Below are positions 43,601 through 53,672 of a stretch of 64,000 nucleotides of DNA, piece after piece. The DNA is taken from the NCBI RefSeq assembly GCF_910596095.1, contig NC_056542.1, forward strand, positions 25,126,457-25,190,456, written 5' to 3'. The position numbers and the translations under genes are program-made. The notes beneath the pieces were generated by a model. That model was not told the origin of the DNA, did not search any database, and saw nothing but the letters and a program-made list of their open reading frames with translations. Position 1 is the first letter of the stretch. Every line of letters begins with the position of its first letter. This DNA is from Thunnus maccoyii (Eukaryota; Chordata; Actinopteri; Scombriformes; Scombridae).

Positions 43601-43920
43601 ACACGTAGTTAAGGTGTCTCTCTCTCTTTAATAAGGTGAGGGAGTGGTTTGCCGAGGTCCAGCGACGCTTGGACATGGGGTCAGATCCCTTCCTGGAGCC
43701 GACTGTAGGGAGGACGGACGGAGAGGAGGGAGGTGAGGAGGAGAGAGAGGAGACGCAGGGAGAGGCGTCGACGGCCACCGAGGAACAGACCGGCACCGGG
43801 ATGGGAGATGAGGATGATGACGAAGAAGATGAGGAGAATGACGGCGATGATACAGATGACAGTGAGGTTTGGGAGCCGTCACGCAGCGTCAGGAAATCCT
43901 TGTCGGTATCTGAAGACTAG
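37606..43920 (+). CDS. zhx1: ZHX1, zinc-fingers-and-homeoboxes family protein lacking the zinc fingers
   Basis: Seven coding exons: 37606-37813, 37967-38430, 38641-38844, 39100-39315, 40768-40932, 41194-42423 and 43636-43920; 2772 nt, 923 aa (human 873). The start [13 protein letters not shown], then [10 protein letters not shown] and [16 protein letters not shown], identify ZHX1. Five homeodomains are visible: about 265-320, 435-492, 556-604, 675-730 and 796-850, each with its WF core ([35 protein letters not shown]). An Arg/Gly-rich basic patch (752-778) lies between the fourth and fifth, and the C-terminus is acidic. The two N-terminal C2H2 fingers of mammalian ZHX1 are absent: exons 1 and 2 hold no C-x2-C/H-x3-5-H pattern, and the 153-bp intron between them has none. 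ZHX proteins are nuclear dimeric repressors that bind NF-YA in mammals. It follows atad2, as in human. Confidence 0.93.
40178..40212. repeat. (CT)n/(CA)n compound microsatellite in zhx1 intron 4
   Basis: A CT/TC-rich run from about 40123 passes into ACACACAC to 40212. Confidence 0.9.
40381..40620 (-). repeat. Dispersed repeat, copy B (inverted relative to copy A)
   Basis: This is the reverse complement of the repeat at 33749-33984: it contains TACATCATTCTGCACAGTGAAG, GTGAAAACAGCCTTCCAG, TATGATGTCAC and ATTGGCTTCCATAC. It lies in zhx1 intron 4. Confidence 0.75.
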
Positions 43921-46900
43921 TGAATGTGGAAAGCGCAGAATGTTACACGAGAAATACTGTTGTGATTAATGCTGGAAGAGCTGTAACAGTTAGCTGAACC
44001 AAGTCTTTGTTGCCACTGATTTGCATGTGTACTCATCTGTAACATTAATTCACTTTATTTTTAATATTTCTAAATCATGTCTACATGAGAATAACAGATG
44101 GATTATTAGCTTCAGCTCCCTGTCTAAATACTTACCTAACTGACGGTATGTAAGGTGTAACATTTGAGAAGGAATCATGGTAAAAAGGGAGTTTTTAGCA
44201 ACCCCTGCGAATCATAAATTACACATCAAACATAAACAAAATAGCAGTTCACCATATTTTGTCAAAAGGAATACCATGAAGTGCAGTCCTCATCCACACA
44301 CATCCATACATCCTTCTTTAGAAGCAATTGATGAATGCTGACTGTTGTTAAGGGGAGACCTTTCGGAGGAATTGACAGTTTACATGTCCGCCAAGCCCCT
44401 TGTTAAATTTGCACTCATTTTTCACACAGTGATGCTGCATTTCCTTGAGAAAAAAGTGTTTGTTAAATGTATGTTGTTGTGAGCAAAGGCCTAAATTCAA
44501 ACTCATATCTCCAACGTTACAAACGTTTCATCCCTGCTCCCAAACTGAAAAAGTGATCACAGGAAGATGTCACTGCCGAGCGACGTCCCCAGTGAAACAC
44601 TTTGTCCACGTCTAGCGTACATCTGTTGTGGAACTGTTTTTTTCTAGCACCTGTGAAGATCATCACAGTTGTTGAAAGCCACATTCACCCAACAGGTTGT
44701 TTGAGCTGACATGGATGCATAATGACGTTGAAAGTTTTTATCTCTGAGATAAACTGTGATATAAGACAAAGTACCTTAATGCAGAATGAATGCCAATGAT
44801 GTGATACTTTTAAATAACGCAGGATGTCTACTCAAGTCTTCCCTTCATAGCCTACAAATGAAACACCTACAAATGAAAAAAACTGATGGAAAAAGTCCAC
44901 GGTATGTGTTAAATATGCACTGAAAGTGATGTTTTTAAACCAATTTCACACCTTTTTGATAGAACACATCCTGTGTTATTGTCACCTTTTTAAAGGAGGT
45001 TATGTAGATTCAGACAGTTTGAGACTGTTGTGCCAAAGTTGAATGTGTTGTCTCCTGAGCAGTGAGCTACAGTCTGAGGCAGAGGCGCCGTTCGTGAACT
45101 TAATAATGGCCACTGTGAGGCAGACTTCGGTCCACTGAAACGATAACAGAGAAAGAAATACAGTATTTCGCCGCAGTGATTTTGCTTCAAATGTGCTCTT
45201 GGTGGGCTTCTGATGGGTTGAATGGATGAATTTAATTATGGGGAAGCAACAATAGAGTTTTCCCCAAACCATGTAAATGCTACTGTAAGCACCAGCTGCA
45301 GCTCCGATGTAAATTTAGAGCAAATCAATCCACAAGTTCATTACCAAATCACCAACACCTTGCCTTCAGGCTCAGTGGAACCCAACAGTTCATGTAAAAA
45401 CTGAGGCCTGTGAATCATTTTGGGTCCTGACCTGTACTTAAAGAAACGCTGTTAAACAGTATTTCAAATATTTCAATGATTTGACTCCAGTCTGCACTGA
45501 AGAGAAAAATCGTGAAGCACCTAAACTAAACTTTTTTTTAAAAAAATGCACTTTGTCCACTACATGGTGGACTGATTAGGCACCTTAATCTCTTATTATA
45601 CCCTTAAATGGCTCTGAGAGACCAAATCTGTTTTATATGACTACAAACTGAACCAGTATTTTGCCTTTTTTAAAATCCTTAGTGTGTTTTCAGGAGGAGG
45701 AATCTTACCAGTTTATCCACTTTTCTAATAATGTCTTGTTCGAGAGTTGGATGTTTATATGGCTCGAAAAAACAGAACAATCACCCACCGCTTTCTTTTG
45801 CTAAATTGCACAATTTGAGCCCCATTTTTAATCTCTTCTCCTTTTGAAAATGCGCATGTGTTATGTTTTGTATTGTTGCTTTAAATCATGGTCTCCCATC
45901 TCTTCTTCTCTGCTTCCACATGATCCTGTTTGATTCTTCCCCTCTCCTCCAGTCCACTGTTGTAAAATGAATGCCTAGATTCATGATGTGCACTTCCCAA
46001 GACATGTTTCTGTGTCCTGTTGGTTTCTCTGTCTCAAGCAGACAGACAGAGCTATAAGGACATCTTCAAAAGACTGAAACTATATGTGTTCAGACAGTCT
46101 TTGGATATTTAGCTTCCTGTCGTTGAAGGAATTGTTGTGATGCCTGAAGAAACAGCACAGCATTCCCTCTGTGGTGGGAAGTCTACCAAATAACGTTCCT
46201 CTTTCCAACTGTTCTCTTCACGCTTTACCGCATTAAGATGGCAAGGACAAAACTGTCTCAACTACAGTTCCTCACCGATAGGAGACTTTGATGAAGCTTT
46301 GCAGATAAACCTATGTGCCTACATGGCTCGTACACTTGTTTGAACAGAATTTCACCAACTCTTGACAGATAATGACGAGAGAGAATATGTGAAAGCTTTG
46401 GAAATCACATACTGTCGAGTGATTCTTAAGGAAGGCTTGTTCAAACCAAGTTGTGACGCATGACCGAGCTCTGCTTTCCGCTGATGCTAAAAGATACTTA
46501 GATACTCTGAAGTTGACATTGGAAACTTCTGTTCTAAGTCCTCAAACAAATACCTTGGTGTTTCGAATTTTATTGTATTTTGTCACCAGGCACTTGTCAC
46601 AGTACATGTTGGCATCTTTAGCTATCTGAAAGAGCAGTTTCAGTTACCATCTTTGAAACAAATATTGTCTGCTAGCTGTAAGCTAACTAAGCAAGCTAGT
46701 TGATAGCAACTGAAGGAGAGCTGAAACCTTTACACATTTTGCCGTAACGTGACATATGCCTGGCCATGAAAAATAACAAATTCAAAGATATTAAGGTATA
46801 CCTTTTGTCTAATACTGCATGCAATAACCAAGACGAACAACTGCTCATTTTGTACATACAATATTTGGGTTGGTATACTAGTTGCCTAATCTGGGCTAAA

Positions 46901-49476
46901 CAAGTTTTCTTGGTGTAGCTTTGATAATACCAGTTAGTAGTCAGTACCAAGGTGACTGCAACCATGGACCTGTATTGTTTTGTTAATGTTTTTCAAACTT
47001 TTCCAAATCATGGACTCATTTATTTAAGCCTTGCGTCACCTTTATCCTGGAGAGGCTTACTTCAATTAGCGAGCTCCATTTTAGTCGGAGTTCTTTGCTC
47101 TGAACTTGTTATCGCTACCAACTGCAGTCATTCTGCGGCAGCCACTTTGAACCCCTCAGTAACCGTTTGGTTTGAGGTGTTTCATGTGTTAATTTCAATA
47201 CATGCTACAAAGTGGCTGTCCACGATTAGCTTGTTTTAGTCCACAGGTTAGGCTTAATCCTGCCCCTGAGTATCCAGCCCACAGTCTTTTACAGTGTGCT
47301 CTTTCTTTACTATAGTCGGTCTGTTTTGAATGGTTTTATATGTTTCTATCTATGAAAACTGTGTCTTTACAACTGTGTCCAAACATCAGTGGATTGCTTC
47401 TTAACAAGACAGACTCATACAATATGTACTATAGAGTAGTGTTTTTGAAATAGAATCAGTTTTAGAGTTCAGCCAGTGTTTGGTTGCAAAAAATATAGAA
47501 TCAGAACTCAATAGAAAAGACATGCACTTTGTTGAAGGAAATACAAAAACTAAATGCCTGCTAGAACCTTAGAAATATTTTTCCTTGCTAATAATGTATC
47601 CATGCTTGAGGCTCAACACCAAATTTGTTTTGAAAAGATACATTAAATGCCACTGACAAATTATTTAAAACCTTATGAGCAACACTTTTAGTTGTTTAAA
47701 GGGGCACAAGTACGATACTACTTTGAAAACGGTTGTATAATGTCTTCTGTGGCTCTGGTGGGAACTTTCTAAAGTTTGAGAAAACAACCCCGATGACGTC
47801 ATCAGTTAATATTGTCCCCATATTAGGTGAATGATAGGGATAAAAATACCATTCTGTTTTAAATATTTATCCTCTAATTAAATAGTTTTCCCAGGTCCGC
47901 TGAAGTGCCACGTCTGCTCCATGAGTTGTGATTTTATATCCAACACTCATCATGTATCCCAGTTAACGTTGTGCAGTAGAGCTAAGAGCTAACATTGTGA
48001 TCTAAGTAGTTTACCTGCTGTCTATTATTGCACATACTGTATGTCATAACTGTATCCTTCGCTATACTTCTGCTATAGTCCTCACTTGTTGTCTGTATTT
48101 AGACAGGTAGTGGTTGAATGTTTCTTACAGCAGTCAGAGATTCAAATGTTTTCACTATACAGCAGCCAGCTTTTTTTTTCGGCAAAAAAATACACCATGT
48201 CAGAATTGTAATATATAAATGTGATTTTATTTACAGTGGAATTTTCACTTTCCAGTTTTTCTGATCTAATCCTTGTCTGTTGACAGTTTTAACCCAAGGT
48301 TGTTGCTTCTTATGGGCGTGCTTTGCTTTTAACTGTAAACTGAACAGCTTTCCCTTTGTTCCTGCTTCAATACAATTTACATTGCCAGACACGTTCCACT
48401 GAATGATGACCGTGATCTCTCAGCTCTTGCGTTACATTACAGTCGGGGCCCTGTGGAAAGCAGACACTGTGGAAAGAATACCACGATCCAGCTGTGACTT
48501 TCTACCTTAAATAAGAGGTTCAGTGTTAAAGATATAAAGTTGAGAAGGATGACACTATCATTTCAAAACTCCAACAAATATTTACTGTGTCATTGTAAAA
48601 ATGTCATCCCTGACTTTCAGCCTTCAATCTGAACTGTCTGAGTGGTTTTACTTTAAGTGTCTGCCTCTACAGCCCCCTCTGGAAGACAGTTTCTGCCCCT
48701 TAGTCCCGGTTTTGTTTTTGTCTGTTTGTTTGTTTGTTTTTTAAATAAGCTGTGATATCAGCCCTGTAAAAATCCACCATCAGCTGGTACACCCGGTGAA
48801 TGAAACTGACTTACTAGAGGTTGGACTTTTTCGTAGGCTGAAGACGATATTTCCATCTCCAAACTCCACAACAAAACAGCTGAAATCGGTGTTATACTGT
48901 GTCTACGGAAAAATTCCTTTTGTGGCCCCTGCAATCGTCAGCTTGTAGCTACCAGCTGTGAGGCAGACAATTTGTGCAATGTTAATTTAAATCCCAGCTG
49001 TTATTGAGGCTCTGGCTTGATTTCTAGCTTGATTTAGAAAAGATTTATATTTTATACTTGTTTGACGACAAAACCCAATAAATCTTGGTCACAAGATGTG
49101 CACTTGCGAGCAGAATGATGAGTGTTTTGTTTTGAAGAAATGTCATATGGACCAGTATGCCAGTATGGATATGAAAACAAAATTTAGATATTAGATAGAT
49201 ATTTAGATATTAAAGTTCTCCTGTTGAAGAGATATTGAGGAAATGCAGGAATATTTGCATGCATAGCAACACTCACACTCTTACTGTTCAATATCCTATC
49301 TTTGTAGTTCAACCCCAGAGATGGTATCGCAGTCATTTAATGTTGACAGATGCAAATAGTAGTCTAGGTGTTTTGACTATTGAAAGAACTGCTGAACTTT
49401 GAGCGGCAACCAGGAGAGATGACGCTGCTTGGGGTCAGTGTATTTTCATACAGGCAGCTGTAAAGCAAGGTAGCTA
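43921..49476. other. zhx1: Long zhx1 3' UTR and/or intergenic region
   Basis: This is 5.5 kb without a believable coding exon; the open frames are short, AT-rich and unlike known proteins. A polyadenylation signal AATAAA lies at 49077-49082, and I saw no clear earlier one. The zhx1 3' UTR could therefore be as long as 5 kb, which would suit a post-transcriptionally regulated transcription factor, but transcripts are needed to tell. A TTTG-type short run occurs at 48720-48742. No complete transposon was recognised. Confidence 0.4.
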
Positions 49477-49478
49477 CG

Positions 49479-49565
49479 TATAAATGTACAAATATAGCTG
49501 TACCTGCGAGAGGGCATCATATCAAAACAGAGACAAAGGTTTGGACGGAGACAAAGGCCGACAAG
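49479..49565 (+). promoter_or_regulatory. Candidate lectin-gene TATA box and noncoding exon 1
   Basis: A TATAAA (49479-49484) is followed by a stretch ending in GACAAG with a consensus donor GTGAGT at 49566. The next acceptor CTTCCAG (49753) opens the exon with the lectin ATG at 49761. The layout fits an inducible, TATA-driven gene with a short noncoding first exon. Confidence 0.5.
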
Positions 49566-49760
49566 GTGAGTGATACCAGTTCAGCCTAAATTGTTCTCAC
49601 AAATTCTGTTCTTTAGATGTAGGATGATACATTTGTGCAATTTTAGAGGAACTGAAAGCTTTATTCCTGATCTTCATTCACTGGCCTGTGGGCAGTTGTT
49701 TAAAACATCTTAACTTGTCTCTAGTCAACTGATGCCATGTTTTTTTCTTCCAGAGTAAAG

Positions 49761-52715
49761 ATGCTGTGGAATCTATTTTTCATCTCTCTGATCTCTCTAG
49801 GTAAGTGGGTCATTTTATGCATGTGCACGTCTGTCCCTGCCTGACATTGTGATCTATTAAAAGATTGATTTTGATTTAATTTTGTCATCCTGTTTTTCCC
49901 ATATACTACTTTTGCTATCTTGGTCTATTCTGACAAAATCTATTGTATGTCTGTCTGTCCTGGAAGAGGAATCCCTCCTTGGTCGCTCTTCCTGTGGTTT
50001 CTTCCATTTTTTCCCCATGAGTTGAATTTTTCCTTATTTGAATTGAGGGTAAAACAGAGGAGAGATAGAGGATGTTGGATGCTGTACAGATTGTAAAGCC
50101 CCTTGAGACAAATTTGATTTCTGACATTGGGCTATATAAATAAAATCAAGTTGAGTCAAACTTGATTGATTGAGATGTAGAACACATCCACAAAAATGTG
50201 AATCATGGATAAAATAATAAAAAGTATATAATACTATTACTTACTGTATTTTGCTCCTCACTCCCCAGTCAAGTTCTCACTCAAATTCCATATAAGCTAC
50301 TAATTATTGATGGATGGGTAACAGAAAATTAAAATAATTACACCATACCAGTTTTTGCATGTTCTAATGAATTCAGTACAAATCTTGAATACTTAACATT
50401 ACTGCCTGTTGCCCACATTTTCCACATAGTGTTGTAGATATATGAATATATTGTTTATACCTTCCTGTTATTTTTGATTCATCTCAACACAGTATGAGAA
50501 TAAACTTGTAGAAACCTTATAATAATCCATCACGTCAACTTTTATTCTGTTATGTTGTTGAGTGTTAACGCAGTACAGACTTTTCAGAGTATTGTGTGCA
50601 TTCATCAGACAATTCTTCCTGACTATAAAATTAAAAACGGGAAATTTTATGTAATCCTTTGGGGTTTTTTTTTACATTTCACAGGAAGGTTACACTTACA
50701 TGCAACAGGTAGGACTAAGTGCTTTCAAAATGTTTAAATTATTCATAACTTTCATTTGTCTTTCAAAGGCATAAATAGATATTTCTACGCTAAATATGTA
50801 AGAGACAATATTTTGAATTGAATTGTTCTGCAATATTTTTCTGTTTTCAGCTATAGATACCTGCAACACACAAAATGAGATCCCGTTAAGAGAACTTAAC
50901 ACCTCTCAGTCATCAAACTACGCCGATACGAGTGGAGTCCCATACGTTTCTGGAAGAGCTATTGATGAGCATAAGAAAAAGTGTTCTCACACAATCAAAG
51001 AGGACAATTCCTGGTGGACAATTGACCTGGATCGTGTCTACAACATTTCCTGTATTTCTATCTACAACATACAACAAAAAAATATTGTTATGAATGATGT
51101 TCAGATCCGCATCGGGAACTCGTCGGTGAAAAACGGCACTGAAAACAAAGTGTAATACCTTCATATTATTTTGAATTGCTTTATTTCACATTTTCAAGCT
51201 TCAGCATGTCTAATATTTTTTAGAATTTTTAGAATCGACAAATAAATTAGAAGACGGTTTTGCTCATAATACACTTAGATTTTCATGCTCCCTGTGACAT
51301 TTCTAACTCAGCTCCAATGTCAAGGTGTCTGTAGAACAGACACAGGCATCCTCTCAGAACCACAAACATCACACTTCCCATCCTTTCTTCCCCTCTCTGA
51401 ATTTCTGTCTGTCCATTTTTTTTCTTTCTTCCAGGAGGAAAAACATCACATCCTTCGAATTAGACGTGTACAATTGCTTTAAATTTGATCCAGCCGTGTC
51501 GGGGCGCTACGTCACTCTGTACTCTCCAAAAACAAACCATGTAGTCCTGTGTGAAGTGAAGATCTACGAAGCCACAGGTACAATAAATGTTCTGTTACGC
51601 AAAGTGAATTGTTTATTCAGCGCAGTGCTCACATACAGTAACAGACTGAGAGCTGCAGAAGAGTTAATACTTTACTGTAATATCTCCTTCACAGTTAAAT
51701 GTGGACAAAAAGCATATTAATGCAATAGCAGAAACCTCCTTAAACTATATGCTCAGAAGAATTGAAATTGACGCCTGTAAATTGAGATTGACAATGTTGA
51801 AGCTAATCATGGCAAAGGTTCTCATTTTTCTGAATTGCGATGGCCACAGGGCTGAAGTATCAAACCACAATAAAATCATTTGATATTTCTAGTTATGTCA
51901 CTCCACAAACTTCAGGCGGTTCTACAAGGCAACTGACAGGCTCTGCTGTAATTCACAAATTATGTCACTTGGAGTCATTTTTATATGCAGTTGCAGAACA
52001 ACAACAGGTAGTAGGGAACTGTGTTTTCTCAGATATTCTCTTTCAGAGAAATCTTCCTATTTCATAACCTGTTATTATCTATTATCTTTGTTTTATATTA
52101 TGAGACTTACAAAGAGTAAGCATTGAAGTGAATAACAGCTGGAAGACTTAGTGAGTAGTCTACATCTTGAGGATGATGCCATCATCACAGAAAGTATTGT
52201 TTCTCCTAGGTGACTCAGTTCATTTGTTGGAACACACAGTTTGGATATTTTCACGTATTTGTTTTCATTTCAACTGAAACATTTCACGCTGTTTTTGTTT
52301 TCCTGGGGTTTTTTGTTTGTTTGTTGTTGGGTTGTTGTTTTTTTTCGTTTGTTTGTTTGTTTTTATAGATTCAAACTTTAGGCTGGTCGAGGAGAGCATG
52401 ACGTGGGAAGATGCTCTGTACTACTGCAGGGATCGTCACAAGGACCTGGCTTCCATCCTTAACAACGAAACCCAGACTGAGTTGGCTAAGTTGGCCAAGA
52501 ACGCAACCACAGACTTCGTGTGGTTGGGCCTTCGCTACACCTGCACCCTGAATTTCTGGTTCTGGGTCGATGATAACCGCTTAGACTTCGAACACTGGAA
52601 TGAAAATGATAAAACAGAAGAATGTGACATGAGTGCTGCCATGGCGAAATCAGGGAACCAAAACTGGTTCAGCAAGCCTGACTACGAAACGTATAATTTC
52701 ATCTGTGCAAAGTAA
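49761..52715 (+). CDS. Secreted chimeric lectin: F-type (fucolectin-like) domain plus C-type lectin domain
   Basis: Five coding exons (49761-49800, 50685-50708, 50851-51151, 51435-51577, 52369-52715); 855 nt, 284 aa. Residues 1-20 form a signal peptide (MLWNLFFISLISLG). Residues 26-168 fit the F-type lectin fold: QSSNY, RAIDEH, CSHTIKEDNSWWTIDL, IRIGNSS, SGRYVTLYSP and VLCEVKIYEA. The fucose-binding His is kept (H68), but the usual Arg-x-Asp-x4-Arg/Lys is replaced around 95-102. Residues 172-284 are a C-type lectin domain: WEDALYYC, VWLGLRYTC, FWFWVD, EECDMSAAM and NFICAK. Neither the EPN/QPD nor the WND calcium-sugar motif is present. About six N-glycosylation sequons occur. It is probably a soluble recognition protein of innate immunity. 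The polyadenylation signal is at 53445-53450. The domain calls are firm; the ligand is unknown. Confidence 0.87.
49915..50165 (+). mobile_element. LINE 3'-end fragment (Rex/Babar-like) in lectin intron 1
   Basis: The sequence contains GTCTGTCTGTCCTGGAAGAG, TCCCTCCTTGGTCGCTCTTCC, TGGTTTCTTCCATTTTTTCC, TACAGATTGTAAAGCCCCTTGAG and GGGCTATATAAATAAAAT, followed by a degenerate TTGAG/TTGAT tail. This order is typical of the 3' UTR and tail of fish Rex-type non-LTR retrotransposons. No reverse transcriptase is present, so it is a 5'-truncated copy. Confidence 0.65.
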
Positions 52716-53672
52716 GAAAAATCAATGGTTGGACAGGTGTCGGTGGTGGCATTATTGTGTTGCGACAAACTCTCCTCTAATATGTGTCATAGGGCCCAGT
52801 GCAGCAGCTTTCCAAATAAAGGTGATGGTGATACTCTGTCTTTAACCATCTCAAGCAGTATATTTAATTCACTGTTTTCACTCTATATGTTAGGCCATGA
52901 ATGCACTCTAGCTCTGTGACATTTTTGTAGTATGTTTAAAGTTGTGTCAGTGTATTCTTCACTTGTAAGTCATGATTCTTGGATGTGATATTTACATGTT
53001 ACTAAAATTATTGCTTGTGTTTTTTTGTGTAATGTAATCGTGTATTTTTGAATATTAGGATGACTTTGAATGGGCTGTCTACATTTTGTTGGTTACATCT
53101 GACACGAAAAAGAATTAACACATCAGAAATGTTTGGGATGTCTCAAATTATACAGAAATTGAAAGAAGGCATTCGTGTATCATCAGATTTCCATTCGTGT
53201 TAAATACATTTTACGTGGTCACATGCTTTGTACATCTTTCCCGATATATAACACTTTCATGTTCAGCCTTCAATGTGTAGCCTATTTTTGATTGAATCTC
53301 GTGTGTTGTGTTTATATTTGGAGCATTTTTGCAAGTGCATAGAAGAACTAGATATATTCATATAGGCCTATAGATTTTTGAGGTTTGCGGCATTATGAAG
53401 GCACTTTAACAATGTATATTTTTGTGATATCAATGGCATGTTTAAATAAAAGTTGGGATATATTTAAAACAATTTGTTCGTGTCTGTTTGATCGATAGGA
53501 ACCTTTGTGTCCAGGAACTATAGTCACTGCATAGTGTAGTCGTCGTGCATTTTAAAGCAAAGGACTGTGCAACCGCGGGATATAAACAATCCACGCATGA
53601 GCCGAGCTACAGCTTGTTGGACACGTTTATACAGTGAAATTGTGTGATTTAGTGGCATTTCTCGGCCGCCTG
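52716..53672. other. Lectin 3' UTR and c8orf76 promoter
   Basis: The lectin 3' UTR is about 750 bases, ending after AATAAA at 53445-53450 with a GTTCGTGTCTGTTTG downstream element. Only about 200 bases separate this from the c8orf76 ATG, so that gene's promoter must be compact. The interval 53500-53672 is moderately CpG-rich and has no clear TATA box. Confidence 0.55.

Noticed and set aside
51140-51153. Earlier donor (AAA|GTGTAA) for lectin exon 3
   Set aside because: It would break frame with the next exon; the donor two bases later (GT|GTAATA) restores a Val codon and keeps the F-type fold in frame.
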